Part shown: in pieces, positions 10,294 to 19,357 of the stretch
How positions within the stretch are numbered: the stretch's first letter is position 1
Layout of the letters: each line of letters starts with the position of its first letter
Assembly (NCBI GenBank): GCA_963695505.1
Contig: CAVOGX010000004.1
Location: forward strand, 66,525 to 130,524
Source of the DNA: JACSRF01 sp963695505
GTDB taxonomy: Bacteria; Chloroflexota; Anaerolineae; Promineifilales; Promineifilaceae
Direction of reading: 5' to 3'
DNA length: 64,000 nucleotides
Notes under the pieces: generated by a model
Databases searched by the model: none
The model's input: the letters and a program-made list of their open reading frames with translations, nothing else
What the model was told of the DNA's origin: nothing
Translations under genes and position numbers: made by a program

Positions 10294-11559
10294 ATGTTAA
10301 AAGAAGCAGATGCCACCATTGTCTATATCGAGGACGACGCAGCCAGCCGGCTTTTAGTGCAGCGGGTCCTTGGCAGCCGCGGGTACGACGTCCACGTAGC
10401 CAGCAATGGGCTCGATGGCATCGCTTTAGCCCGCGACACAGAACCGCAGCTTATACTCATGGATATCAATCTGCCCGACATGGATGGCAGAGAGATAACC
10501 ACTCGACTGCGGGGACTGCCCCATTTTGCTAACATTCCCATCGTGGCTCTGACAGCCAACGTCAGTCCGGGCAACAGAGAGCTTGCTCTTGCGGCCGGTT
10601 GTACCGGTTATCTAACCAAACCCATTAACGTTTCAGAATTCCCACAGCAGGTGAAAGATTATTTGGAAGGCCGTGTTGAACCGCTTTCACCTTCAGAACG
10701 CAATTTTCACCTTCAAAAACATGCCCAAAATTTGGTGGAAAGATTAGAAGATAAAATCCGCGAGCTGGAAGGCGCCAATAAACGGCTGCGCGAACTGGAC
10801 AAAATGAAGAGCGATTTTATTGTTCTGGTTTCTCACGAGCTGCGGACGCCGTTAACCCTCATCAGTGGTTACGCCCACCTGCTGGAGGAGCAGATGAAAC
10901 AGGGCAGCGAGCAGCAGGTGCCCGCTGCGGCAGTTAAGGGGATTGCGGAGGGGCTGAACATGGGTGTGACGCGCATGCGTGAAGTTGTAAACGAGATTAT
11001 CAGCGTGTCACGAATTGCCTCCGGCAACCTGGAGCTGGCGATTGGTCCAGTGCGGCTGGTCGACGTGGTGGATGACCTTCGCTCCGAGCTTGAGGCAAAC
11101 TGCCAACGACGAAATATCAATTTAGAAATTGGCAACCTGCAAAATTTGCCGGTTATAGAGGGGGATGGCAAAAAAATTCGGGTAGTTTTAGAAAATGTGT
11201 TAGGCAACGCCATTAAATTTACCCCTGATGGGGGCGGCATTTTTATTGTTGGCCGTAAAGTAGGCGAAGCTGTAGACTTGATCATACGTGATACGGGGAT
11301 TGGCATTCCTGTGGAGGAGCAGCGGCGAATTTTTGACCAATTCTATGTCTTGGGATCTATTCAGCACCACTCAACCAGCAAGTCGGCTTTTCAGGGTGGT
11401 GGCCTGGGACTTGGTCTAGCTATTGCTCGCGGTATTGTGGAAGCGCACAACGGCCGTATTTGGGTCGAAAGCAAGCGGCGAGACGTGGAAAACCCACCTG
11501 GCAGCACTTTCCACATCCTGCTGCCCATCAAACAAGCCAGCCAGCAAACCAATTTGTAA
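10294..11559 (+). CDS. Hybrid receiver-histidine kinase
   Basis: A 421-aa cytoplasmic protein. The N-terminal receiver (residues 5-125) has phospho-acceptor D57 in ILMDINLP, T87 and K109. A coiled coil (135-172) follows, then HisKA with H181 in VSHELRTPL, and HATPase with an N box (ENVLGNAIKFT), DTGIGIP and GGGLGLGLA. The receiver-first order suggests that phosphorylation of the receiver, perhaps by the upstream GAF kinase, controls kinase output. It closes the cluster that began at 3289 and begins 60 bp after the threonine-synthase fusion. No DNA-binding regulator is encoded in the cluster, so its targets lie elsewhere. Confidence 0.92.
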   Translation: MLKEADATIVYIEDDAASRLLVQRVLGSRGYDVHVASNGLDGIALARDTEPQLILMDINLPDMDGREITTRLRGLPHFANIPIVALTANVSPGNRELALAAGCTGYLTKPINVSEFPQQVKDYLEGRVEPLSPSERNFHLQKHAQNLVERLEDKIRELEGANKRLRELDKMKSDFIVLVSHELRTPLTLISGYAHLLEEQMKQGSEQQVPAAAVKGIAEGLNMGVTRMREVVNEIISVSRIASGNLELAIGPVRLVDVVDDLRSELEANCQRRNINLEIGNLQNLPVIEGDGKKIRVVLENVLGNAIKFTPDGGGIFIVGRKVGEAVDLIIRDTGIGIPVEEQRRIFDQFYVLGSIQHHSTSKSAFQGGGLGLGLAIARGIVEAHNGRIWVESKRRDVENPPGSTFHILLPIKQASQQTNL

Positions 11560-11575
11560 ACGGTCCCTTAGTTTC

Positions 11576-12571
11576 ATGCCCAACTCAAACTCCTCCCTGA
11601 ATGCCATGCTGCGCAGGATATTTGGGGAGAGCCAAACGAATTCCCTCGACACCGACCCACCACATTGGCAACAAGGATTGTTTTGGGCTTTGGTCTCCCC
11701 CCTTTTCCTAGGCACCATTCCCATTCTGGCAAAAATAGCCTACGCCGCTGACGTCGACGTATTCACAGTTGTGGCTTTTCGCACCTTGTTTGCTGCCCTG
11801 ATGCTGTGGACGGCCGTACTGCTCTTCAAACGAGAGTTCATTCTCAGTTCCAGCCCGGCTGTAATGAGCAGCTTTGTGGCCGGAGCCATCAATGGCGTTG
11901 GCTCTCTGTTCTTTTACGCCAGTCTCACCCGCATTGATGCCTCCCTGGGGCAGCTCGTCAATATTACCTACCTCATTTTTGTAACGCTGTTACTACGGCT
12001 GGCCGGACAATCCATTTCCTGGCTGACGCTCTTCCGCACGCTGTTGGCCGTGGGTGGCATCTACATTCTCACGCAGGGTGGGCTGGGCGAGCCTGACTGG
12101 GTGGGTGTGGGCATGATGGCCATCGGTGCTTTAATGTATGCTTTGCAGCTTGTGCTGAGCCAACGCATTCTGTTTGACATTCCTGCTCCCACCATGGCGC
12201 TTTACTCCATGACGGCCATGGCGGCCGTGGTGACGGTGGCCTGGTTCATCAACCCGGGAGATGTAACGGCCGTTTCCCTTGTTGGTTGGCGCGCTATTGT
12301 ATTGATGGGCCTCGTCACAGGCCTCTCGCGTCTCACGCTTTTTCTGGGTGTCAAACATCTGGGCAGCATGCAAACCGCCTTACTCGGCATATTAGAAGTC
12401 GTCGTCAGCATCATTCTGGCGATTCTCTTCTTGGACGAGCGTTTCACGCCAGTGCAGTGGCTGGGAGCCCTCATTTTGCTCATCAGCATTCTGCTCATAC
12501 GCTACGAACGCAATATCCCCAAATTTGTAGACTGGTGGAAATTTATCTGGCAGCGGCGCTTGCGAAAATAG
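11576..12571 (+). CDS. DMT-superfamily (EamA) transporter
   Basis: A 331-aa protein with ten predicted membrane segments in two EamA halves (about 25-160 and 170-310), as expected for drug/metabolite exporters of this family. An in-frame codon at 11423 lies inside the upstream kinase gene, so the ATG at 11576 is chosen. A later start at the second Met (codon 10) is also possible. The gene begins 17 bp after the kinase stop and may be read through from the signalling operon. Substrate is unknown. Confidence 0.85.
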   Translation: MPNSNSSLNAMLRRIFGESQTNSLDTDPPHWQQGLFWALVSPLFLGTIPILAKIAYAADVDVFTVVAFRTLFAALMLWTAVLLFKREFILSSSPAVMSSFVAGAINGVGSLFFYASLTRIDASLGQLVNITYLIFVTLLLRLAGQSISWLTLFRTLLAVGGIYILTQGGLGEPDWVGVGMMAIGALMYALQLVLSQRILFDIPAPTMALYSMTAMAAVVTVAWFINPGDVTAVSLVGWRAIVLMGLVTGLSRLTLFLGVKHLGSMQTALLGILEVVVSIILAILFLDERFTPVQWLGALILLISILLIRYERNIPKFVDWWKFIWQRRLRK

Positions 12572-12627
12572 AGGCTGCCACCCATAAATGACACACAGCC
12601 ATCCTGTACACTAACTTAACAACAATC

Positions 12628-12677
12628 TGACAGCATCATTAGCTAACTGGCTGACAGTCACTTTTGTTAGCTATAAT
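12628..12677 (+). promoter_or_regulatory. Promoter region of the acyltransferase gene with TCAGC/GCTGA words
   Basis: TATAAT at 12672-12677 is a perfect -10. CTGACA at 12651-12656 is a possible -35 with a short 15-bp spacer. The stretch from 12628 contains CTGACAGC, TTAGCTAACTGGC and CTGACAGTCA, the same word set as the fold-back spacers at 31-36 kb. Confidence 0.4.
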
Positions 12678-12748
12678 AGTCTCGGCCAAACTTTAATCGT
12701 TTGTATGGACAAACTGCCACCTCTTTCAAAAAGGACTTACTCACCACC

Positions 12749-13747
12749 ATGCACACAGAATGCATTCAAGGCGACTCAATTTTTGATATTTTGGCGGGAG
12801 AATGGGATGCGCTTGCCCGCCGGGGAATAACTGATACACCTTTTCAACACCTGGCATACCAAAAAGCTTGGTGGACTCACCTCCGACCCCCTGGGGCATC
12901 GCTGCACACAATAATCGCCCGCGATGAGTCTGAACGGCTGGTAGGCATCGTCTGCCTGTACATCGTTGGTGGGCTGGTTTATTTTAATGGCTGCGTGGAG
13001 GAAACAGACTACCTGGACGCGATTGTGCTGCCCGAGTATGAAGAAGCGCTGTGGACGGCCGTTTTTGAACACCTGCTGCATGACGACCTACCCGAATGGC
13101 ACACCATTGACCTATGTAACGTTCCTCAATCATCTCCTTCTCGCGAGATTGTGCCCCGAGTAGCCCGCCAGCATGGTCTCACTTTTTCCGAAAGCATTCA
13201 CGAGGTTTGCCCTGTGGTGCAGCTTCCAGCATCATTCGAGGATTATTTAGAATCTCTGGACAGCAAGCAGCGACGGGAAATTCGTCGCAAGCTGCGCCGC
13301 GCCCAAGGGGCGGAAGCAGAGTTGAAAATTGTGGGGCAAGATGACGATGTAGAAACGGCCGTAAACGATTTTCTCGACTTGCTCGCCAAAAGCACCTTTG
13401 AAAAACGGGATTGGCTCAATGACGGGCGGCGCGCCGTTTTCCATGACACTGCCTGTGCGGCCCAGGCTGATGGATCGCTTCTGCTCATGTTTATGGAAAT
13501 TGGCGGGAACAAAGCCTCGGCGCTATTTAACTTCGACTACAATGGTCACGTGCTTGTGTACAATTCAGGACTGGACTCTGCGGCATATGGCCCCCTAAGC
13601 CTGGGCGAGGTGCTAACGGCAAAAGCAATTGAGTGGTCTATTGAAAATGGCCGGGCGACTTTCGACTTTTTGCGCGGTGACGAAGCGTACAAATACCGCT
13701 TTGGTGCGCAAGATACCATGGTGTATAAGCTCCATGCACAAAAGTAG
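12749..13747 (+). CDS. GNAT acyltransferase (CelD/FemAB-like)
   Basis: A 332-aa cytoplasmic protein of the type that carries two GNAT folds. The mid-protein stretch SLDSKQRREIRRKLRR and the C-terminal YNSGLDSAAYGPLSLGEVL ... FDFLRGDEAYKYRFGA are hallmarks of the Acetyltransf_6 (CelD) group, which transfers acyl or aminoacyl groups during polysaccharide or cell-wall modification. Either the ATG at 12701 or that at 12749 could be used. The second is preferred because AAGGA lies upstream and the upstream codons look unrelated. The gene is followed 66 bp later by a glycosyltransferase, consistent with a role in surface glycan or small-molecule glycoconjugate synthesis. Confidence 0.75.
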   Translation: MHTECIQGDSIFDILAGEWDALARRGITDTPFQHLAYQKAWWTHLRPPGASLHTIIARDESERLVGIVCLYIVGGLVYFNGCVEETDYLDAIVLPEYEEALWTAVFEHLLHDDLPEWHTIDLCNVPQSSPSREIVPRVARQHGLTFSESIHEVCPVVQLPASFEDYLESLDSKQRREIRRKLRRAQGAEAELKIVGQDDDVETAVNDFLDLLAKSTFEKRDWLNDGRRAVFHDTACAAQADGSLLLMFMEIGGNKASALFNFDYNGHVLVYNSGLDSAAYGPLSLGEVLTAKAIEWSIENGRATFDFLRGDEAYKYRFGAQDTMVYKLHAQK

Positions 13748-13813
13748 CCAGTAAATAACAGTCCGTCCACTCCGCGACGTGCCAAATCGTTTCATTCCAA
13801 AAGGAAAATTGCT

Positions 13814-15124
13814 TTGAACAACACCCGGTCACTCATTCAGAGAATCGCCATGCTCAGCGTGCATACCTGCCCGTTGGCCATGCTTGGTGGCAAAAAAACT
13901 GGCGGTATGAACGTCTACGTCCGCGATTTTAGCCGCGAATTAGGCCGCCAGGGCATCCAGGTTGATGTCTTTACCCGTTCCCAGGATGACTGCGTGCCGC
14001 GAGTGGTTCATGATTTGGGTTTCGGTGGTCGCGTCATTCACGTTCCCGCCGGACCGGAACGTCCGGTGCCTGTAGCTGACATTATTAGCTTCCTGGAAGA
14101 GTTTACAGACGGAGTGCTGCAGTTTGCCGCAGATGAAGGGATTCAATACGACTTGATTCATAGCCATTACTGGTTATCCGGTTTGGTAGCAGAGAAATTG
14201 CGGGAGGCATGGCTGGTCGAGAACGGCCGTTACGTGCCCATTGTCCACATGTTCCACACGCTGGGGCATATGAAAAACCGCATTGCCTTAAACAAAAGTG
14301 AGCGCGCCCCCCAAGAGCGTCTCGATGGGGAAGCTCATGTCATTCAGATCGTTGACCGCATCATTGCCGCCACCCCTGCCGAACAGGCCCAGCTCAACTG
14401 GCTCTATGATGCCAACATGAGCAAGGTCGCCATCATTCCCCCCGGAGTCGACCTGGAACGTTTTAAACCCATCCCTAAAGCTGTGGCCAAACAACAGGTT
14501 GGCATTCCGCTGAACGATAAAAACATCGTTTTCGCCGGGCGCATCGAACCCCTTAAAGGTATCGATACGCTGCTCCTGGCCATGGCCCTCATTCACCAGC
14601 GCCATCCCGGTGCAGTGAGGAACACCTGTGTTGCCATCATTGGCGGCGACCCCTGGTCTGATGATCCGGATGAGGAAATGGCCCGCCTCAAAGAGCTGCG
14701 CACTTCCTTGGGCATTCACGAATTTGTCACATTTTTAGGCGCAAAAGACCAAAACGTGCTGCCCAACTACTATGCCGCCGCCGAAATGGTGGTGATGCCC
14801 AGCCACTATGAAAGCTTTGGCATGGTCGCCCTGGAGGCTATGGCCATGGGCACGCCTGTGGTTGCCTCAGAAGTAGGAGGTCTGGCATTTTTGGTGCAGG
14901 ATGGCGTCAATGGCCTCCATGCTCCCTCTCGCGATCCGGAAGCATTGGCTGGCTGCATTTACGAACTGCTCACCGATGAACAGTACCGGGCGCGTTTGGG
15001 GCAAAAGGCGCGAGAGTATGCTTGTGATTATGATTGGCAGCACATCGTCAGGCGCATGCTACGTGTATATGAGGCCGTTTTAGCCGGGGAAGGTTGTATC
15101 CAGCGGCAGGACGTGCAGCCTTAA
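13814..15124 (+). CDS. GT4 glycosyltransferase (MshA / sucrose-phosphate-synthase-like)
   Basis: A 436-aa retaining glycosyltransferase of the GT-B fold. The N-terminal acceptor domain begins with a KKTGGMNVYVRDFSREL loop typical of the MshA/SPS subgroup. The donor domain carries FAGRIEPLKGIDTLL and the C-terminal E-x7-E motif in SHYESFGMVALEAMAMGTPVV. The start is a TTG at 13814 with AAGGA 8 bases upstream. The next in-frame ATG (13850) would cut off the conserved N-terminus. MshA-type enzymes add GlcNAc to inositol phosphate; other members use UDP- or ADP-glucose. Acceptor identity is not decidable here. Confidence 0.85.
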   Translation: MNNTRSLIQRIAMLSVHTCPLAMLGGKKTGGMNVYVRDFSRELGRQGIQVDVFTRSQDDCVPRVVHDLGFGGRVIHVPAGPERPVPVADIISFLEEFTDGVLQFAADEGIQYDLIHSHYWLSGLVAEKLREAWLVENGRYVPIVHMFHTLGHMKNRIALNKSERAPQERLDGEAHVIQIVDRIIAATPAEQAQLNWLYDANMSKVAIIPPGVDLERFKPIPKAVAKQQVGIPLNDKNIVFAGRIEPLKGIDTLLLAMALIHQRHPGAVRNTCVAIIGGDPWSDDPDEEMARLKELRTSLGIHEFVTFLGAKDQNVLPNYYAAAEMVVMPSHYESFGMVALEAMAMGTPVVASEVGGLAFLVQDGVNGLHAPSRDPEALAGCIYELLTDEQYRARLGQKAREYACDYDWQHIVRRMLRVYEAVLAGEGCIQRQDVQP

Positions 15125-15425
15125 CAGCTACCCTGCGATACGAAACGGCCGTACACTCCCAACGCGCATTCTCATCGCAATAATGCGCCAGCCAACAACG
15201 CTAATTTCCGCTGGCTTGCGCTCATGTCTCAAGATGTCCACCCTGTTTTGCCTGCGGGTGGGACTGCAGCCTACACACCTCACCCACTTCCGGGTTGTTA
15301 GGTGAATGTTAGCAAAAGGGTGGTTGACGCAGCGCGTTAGATTCGGTACAAAGGGGTTACGGACGTAGAAGCGGAAATGGAAACGGCAGTTTCCCGTTAC
15401 TCCAGATCAAAAAGGATACAAAATT
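15125..15425. other. 301-bp intergenic region with promoter and hairpins
   Basis: No coding signal was found. It holds one ACGGCCGT (near 15144), a CCACCC/GGGTGG hairpin near 15238-15261, the promoter described separately at 15324-15352, and a GGAAAC-ggca-GTTTCC hairpin near 15378-15393, just upstream of the next gene. Confidence 0.5.
15324..15352 (+). promoter_or_regulatory. Promoter of the hemolysin III-like gene
   Basis: TTGACG at 15324-15329 (5 of 6 to consensus), a 17-bp spacer, and TACAAA at 15347-15352 (4 of 6). The transcript would have a leader of about 65 bases. Confidence 0.5.
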
Positions 15426-16088
15426 ATGTCCCCCCAAAGCTATATCCACCAACAAATAAACGAGCACTTCACATTAGGCGAAGAAATTGCCAATGGCATC
15501 ACGCATGGCATTGGGGCAGTGCTCAGCATTGCTGGATTGGTAGTGCTTGTCGTCTTAGCCGTCCTGTACGGCACCGTCTGGCATATTGTCAGCTTTAGCA
15601 TCTTTGGCGCCAGCCTTATTGTACTTTACACTGCCTCTACGCTCTACCACAGCATTCAGGTGCCCAAGGCCAGACCCATTTTGCGTATCATCGATCACTC
15701 TTCCATTTTTCTCCTCATTGCAGGAACATACACGCCATTTTTGCTTACCGCCCTGCGGGGGACGTGGGGTTGGACGCTTTTTGGCGTGGTCTGGGGCATC
15801 GCCATCCTGGGCATCCTATTCAAAATATTCTTCATCGGAAAGCTTGAAGTCCTTTCAACGATAGCTTATGTGGGCATGGGCTGGCTTTGTGTCGTTGCCA
15901 TCAAGCAATTGCTGCTTACGATGCCTCCCCACGGTGTAGCATGGTTGGTGGGGGGTGGCATTGTGTATACCGTGGGCGTGTTATTTTATGCCATTAAAAA
16001 AATCCCGTATAATCACGCCATCTGGCATTTATTTGTTCTGGGCGGCAGTCTCTGTCATTTCTTTGCCGTCTCTTCACTGGTGGGCTGA
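15426..16088 (+). CDS. Hemolysin III family membrane protein (PAQR/TrhA-like)
   Basis: A 220-aa integral membrane protein with seven predicted helices. The family signature is present: EEIANGITHGIGAVLSI at the N-terminus, STLYHS, and RIIDHSSIFLLIAGTYTPF in the middle. A final conserved His lies in HAIWHLFVLGG. These Ser/His/Asp residues form the metal site of the PAQR fold. Bacterial members are linked to membrane-fluidity or lipid homeostasis; hemolysis is not established for most. AAGGAT eight bases upstream supports the ATG. The next gene starts 11 bp downstream. Confidence 0.92.
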   Translation: MSPQSYIHQQINEHFTLGEEIANGITHGIGAVLSIAGLVVLVVLAVLYGTVWHIVSFSIFGASLIVLYTASTLYHSIQVPKARPILRIIDHSSIFLLIAGTYTPFLLTALRGTWGWTLFGVVWGIAILGILFKIFFIGKLEVLSTIAYVGMGWLCVVAIKQLLLTMPPHGVAWLVGGGIVYTVGVLFYAIKKIPYNHAIWHLFVLGGSLCHFFAVSSLVG

Positions 16089-16098
16089 TTGGCAACAC

Positions 16099-16740
16099 AT
16101 GACTAAATATTTCATCACCATTGCTGGCAACATTGGAGTTGGGAAATCTACACTGGTAAGGTTGCTTGGCGAGCGGCTGGGCTGGGAGCCTGTTTTTGAA
16201 GCGGTAACCGAAAATCCATACCTGGCAGACTTCTACAAAGACATGCGTCGCTGGAGTTTTCATTCCCAGGTCTTTTTTCTCTCCCGGCGCTTACAGCAGC
16301 ATCATCTACTTCTGCGTCAGCCCCGGTCAGCTATTCAAGACCGCAGCGTGTATGAAGACGCCGAGATTTTTGCGCGTAATCTATACGCTCAGGGCCACAT
16401 GAGTGACAGAGATTGGAGCGCCTATTATGAGCTGTACCAGACTTTGGCCCTGCTTCTACCACCGCCAGACCTGGTAATCTATCTCAAGGCGTCGGTTCCC
16501 ACACTGAAAAGGCGTATCGGGCAGCGAGGCCGGGATTATGAACGTGATATTTCTGAAACCTATTTGCAGCAGTTAAATGCCTTGTACGACGCCTGGGCAA
16601 ATAGCTTTAGCTTGAGCCCGGTACTTATTGTGGATACCAATAGTTTGGACTACGTGCAAAATGGAGAGCATCTGGACCAGATTTGGGAGCGAATCCAAAG
16701 CCGTTTAATGGGCCGGGACTTTTTATCTTTAGGGGGTTAA
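16099..16740 (+). CDS. Deoxynucleoside kinase
   Basis: A 213-aa enzyme of the dNK family, which phosphorylates deoxynucleosides with ATP for nucleotide salvage. The P-loop AGNIGVGKST is at residues 8-17. The substrate-binding E in EAVTENPYL, the DRS motif in QDRSVYEDAEIF and the lid Arg-rich loop KRRIGQRGRDYE are all present. An in-frame codon at 15955 lies inside the hemolysin III gene, so the ATG at 16099 is used. It is followed 2 bp later by a nitroreductase gene, so the two are likely co-transcribed. Confidence 0.9.
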   Translation: MTKYFITIAGNIGVGKSTLVRLLGERLGWEPVFEAVTENPYLADFYKDMRRWSFHSQVFFLSRRLQQHHLLLRQPRSAIQDRSVYEDAEIFARNLYAQGHMSDRDWSAYYELYQTLALLLPPPDLVIYLKASVPTLKRRIGQRGRDYERDISETYLQQLNALYDAWANSFSLSPVLIVDTNSLDYVQNGEHLDQIWERIQSRLMGRDFLSLGG

Positions 16741-16742
16741 GC

Positions 16743-17261
16743 ATGGAATTTAATGAGCTCATTGCAACTCGCCAATCTGTTCGGGTGTTCAAGCAGCAGG
16801 AGATATCCGAAGATATGCACACGAGAATTTTGGAAGCTGCCCAATGCGCGCCATCAGCAGGTAACTTACAGGCTTTTAAAGTGTACTCGGTGATGGATGA
16901 GAAATTGAAGCAATCCCTGGCATTCGCGGCTTTGGGCCAAAACTTCATCAATGACGCTGCGCTGGTCCTGGTTTTTTGTGCAGATTCGGGCCAAAGCGCC
17001 CAAAGGTATGGGCAGCGCGGCGAAAGTTTGTATGCAATTCAGGATGCTACCATTGCTTGCACTTTTGCCATGCTGGCAGCTACGAACCTGGGTCTGGGGA
17101 GCGTATGGGTGGGTGCATTTGACGAAACGGCTGTTTCTCGCGCCCTGAATATTCCCGAAACCTTGCGCCCCGTAGCATTGCTGCCCATAGGCTACGCTGG
17201 TGAGGAACCTGAAAAACGAACCAGACGCTCCTTAGCAGAGCTTGTCCATTCTGTGGATTAA
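16743..17261 (+). CDS. Nitroreductase-family flavoprotein
   Basis: A 172-aa protein with the nitroreductase N-terminus (ELIATRQSVRVF, FMN phosphate-binding Arg residues), the APSAGNLQAF loop and GLGSVWVGAF in the flavin-binding C-terminal half. Such enzymes are FMN-dependent NAD(P)H oxidoreductases acting on nitro compounds or quinones; a few act as dehalogenases or in cobalamin synthesis. The ATG lies 2 bp after the deoxynucleoside kinase stop. The downstream neighbour is convergent. Confidence 0.88.
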   Translation: MEFNELIATRQSVRVFKQQEISEDMHTRILEAAQCAPSAGNLQAFKVYSVMDEKLKQSLAFAALGQNFINDAALVLVFCADSGQSAQRYGQRGESLYAIQDATIACTFAMLAATNLGLGSVWVGAFDETAVSRALNIPETLRPVALLPIGYAGEEPEKRTRRSLAELVHSVD

Positions 17262-17266
17262 GAGCT

Positions 17267-19333
17267 TTAGTGCATAATCAGGGGCAAATAGCTCCGCCAC
17301 TGCGGGCGCTGGCTTACGGTGAAAGTGGCTGTGTCGCTGCCTGATTCGCCGCTGGTGGTTTGGAAAACGGCCATAACAGACACCTCAGTGCCCGCCGGTG
17401 CGTTAATGTCGGCGGTAAAAACAACCCTGACTGTTTCCCCCACGGCCAGGTCTGCCGGCCCCCACTGCACCATATCCCCGACCACAAAAGCGCCACTTTG
17501 CTGCACCCAGTTCGCAAAAGTAATAGCCGAGGGCAGCGTCGCTGTCATAGTTACCCCAAAAACCGGGGCCGTATCCCCATTCACCAGCGTCAGCTCGTAG
17601 GCTACTGTCTGCGTGTAAGGCAGCGTGCCATTCAAGTCGGATACCAGGACATCAATAGCCAGCCGGTTAGACACCGGTGGCACCCCACCATACTCATATG
17701 GGCCAATGTCGCACTGGCCAACACGGGGGGCAAAGCGCTGGTCGCTGGCTGGGCAACCTGCTGCCCCAGCATTTATAGCCGGGCTGCCTGTTAGCAAGGC
17801 CATGGTGTCGTTGAAACCTCCATTATCAGCCAACGGGGCCAGCAGTGGGTCCACGTACAGGGGATTGGGCACAATGTTGTTATTTACGTCATTGTTGTAA
17901 GTGGGCTTGTATCGGGGCTGCTGGATATTTTGCCCTCCGTCTACCATGGGACGGTTGGTGTGGTAACCTTGCCAGCGCGTTTCCGAGGGTAAATCCTGCT
18001 CATTGAGGGTGTTGTCCAAAAAGATGGTATTTCGCAAAGTTACCACCCGGTCCGGGTCGGTTGCGCTGCCTGCGTGCAGCGCGCCAGCCTGATAAGCAGC
18101 ATGGTTGTTGGCAAAGGTTGTGTTGACGATGTCGATGTGCCCCAGGGTGATCATCCCCGCACCACCCTGGCCAACGGTGTTGAAGGGCGCAGTGGTGCTG
18201 TTTCCTTCGAAGGTACTGTTGACGATACGGCCGTTACCCAGGACCAGCACCCAAATTGCCCCGCCCTGCCGCAAAGCCAGATTACCATGAAAGGTGCTGT
18301 TGGCAATCTCAAAATTGTCCTCGCTTCGCCCACCGGCATGGTCGTCCTCGATGTGATAAATGGCGCCACCCTGACCATACTCCCCATTGAGTCCGGTCAC
18401 CTCGTTTGCTAAAAAGGTCGAACGGGCAAAGCTGGCCTTGGTGCCATAATTGTCGGACACGACTGACGAAAACGCGCCGCCGCCGCGTACAGATTGGTTA
18501 TTTTCAAAAATGCTGCCGCACACATCGACGGTTTTGTTGGAGTTGGGATTATAGCTGTTGCGGACCCCATCCAGATGAATGGCCCCACCATAACCACGCA
18601 CAATTCCACCGCTTGTCGTATCGACGGCATGGTTACCGCTGAAGCGGCTGTTGTAAATGATGAGCCCCGTAGCAATACCGCCAAAGGCTCCACCGTTTCC
18701 CGCCGAATTGTTGGCAAATAGAGATCCCACAATGACAGTTTCATAGGCATTAGAGACAAAAATGGCCCCTCCCTGGTTGTCAGATTGGGTTACGCTGGTA
18801 GTGTGGTTATTCTCGAAGGTGCTGTTGATGACGTGCAGGCGGCTGCCGGGATGCCCCAGGGTGATGGCGCTGCCCGAATTTTCGCTGAGGTCACTGCTGG
18901 AAGGGGCACGACCGTTTGCAAAACGCAAGTGCTGTACTGTCACGCTCACGGGTGCAGGTGTCCACGGCTTTTCCAGGATTTTCACCTGGTTCTGCCCATC
19001 TAAGGTGACCAGGTTGCCCCCGTCCAACACAACGTCTTGGGTCACCACCAGCGTTTGATCGATGGGGATGCTCACCAGGTTAGGGCCACAGTTGAAGGTG
19101 ATGTGCCCACCATTGTCCAATGCCGCCTGGACGCCTGCCCGGGTACAGTCGGTAATGATGGTCGGGTTTTGCAAGTTAACCGGCTGGATGGGCGCGCTGC
19201 ACATGGTCAACCCGCTGCCAAAAGAAGAAACGGCCGTTTCTGTCACCACGGCGCCGGAATAAAGCGCCTGAACTGATAACCCCACGATACTCAGCAAAAG
19301 TACCGCAATAATCACAACACGCATCCGCCACAT
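17267..19333 (-). CDS. Secreted right-handed beta-helix protein with C-terminal YLPLI tail
   Basis: A 688-aa exported protein. Residues 1-25 form a signal peptide (hydrophobic VVIIAVLLLSIVGLSV). Residues about 90-540 are Asn/Gly-rich repeats of the form NSTFxxNxA with a choice-of-anchor-Q look (DNGGFNDTMALLTGSPAINAG, then CDIGPYEYGG), the pattern of parallel beta-helix or polymorphic outer-membrane-like proteins. Residues 560-670 form a DUF11-like Ig domain. The last residues are WRSYLPLIMH, a tail shared with the ELW-repeat protein at 51.7 kb. GGAGGTG five bases upstream supports ATG 19333. It lies 24 bp downstream of the peroxiredoxin-like gene. Likely an extracellular or cell-surface polysaccharide-binding or adhesion protein. 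Confidence 0.85.
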   Translation of the reverse strand: MWRMRVVIIAVLLLSIVGLSVQALYSGAVVTETAVSSFGSGLTMCSAPIQPVNLQNPTIITDCTRAGVQAALDNGGHITFNCGPNLVSIPIDQTLVVTQDVVLDGGNLVTLDGQNQVKILEKPWTPAPVSVTVQHLRFANGRAPSSSDLSENSGSAITLGHPGSRLHVINSTFENNHTTSVTQSDNQGGAIFVSNAYETVIVGSLFANNSAGNGGAFGGIATGLIIYNSRFSGNHAVDTTSGGIVRGYGGAIHLDGVRNSYNPNSNKTVDVCGSIFENNQSVRGGGAFSSVVSDNYGTKASFARSTFLANEVTGLNGEYGQGGAIYHIEDDHAGGRSEDNFEIANSTFHGNLALRQGGAIWVLVLGNGRIVNSTFEGNSTTAPFNTVGQGGAGMITLGHIDIVNTTFANNHAAYQAGALHAGSATDPDRVVTLRNTIFLDNTLNEQDLPSETRWQGYHTNRPMVDGGQNIQQPRYKPTYNNDVNNNIVPNPLYVDPLLAPLADNGGFNDTMALLTGSPAINAGAAGCPASDQRFAPRVGQCDIGPYEYGGVPPVSNRLAIDVLVSDLNGTLPYTQTVAYELTLVNGDTAPVFGVTMTATLPSAITFANWVQQSGAFVVGDMVQWGPADLAVGETVRVVFTADINAPAGTEVSVMAVFQTTSGESGSDTATFTVSQRPQWRSYLPLIMH

Positions 19334-19357
19334 AACAGCACCTCCAAATGCAAGTAA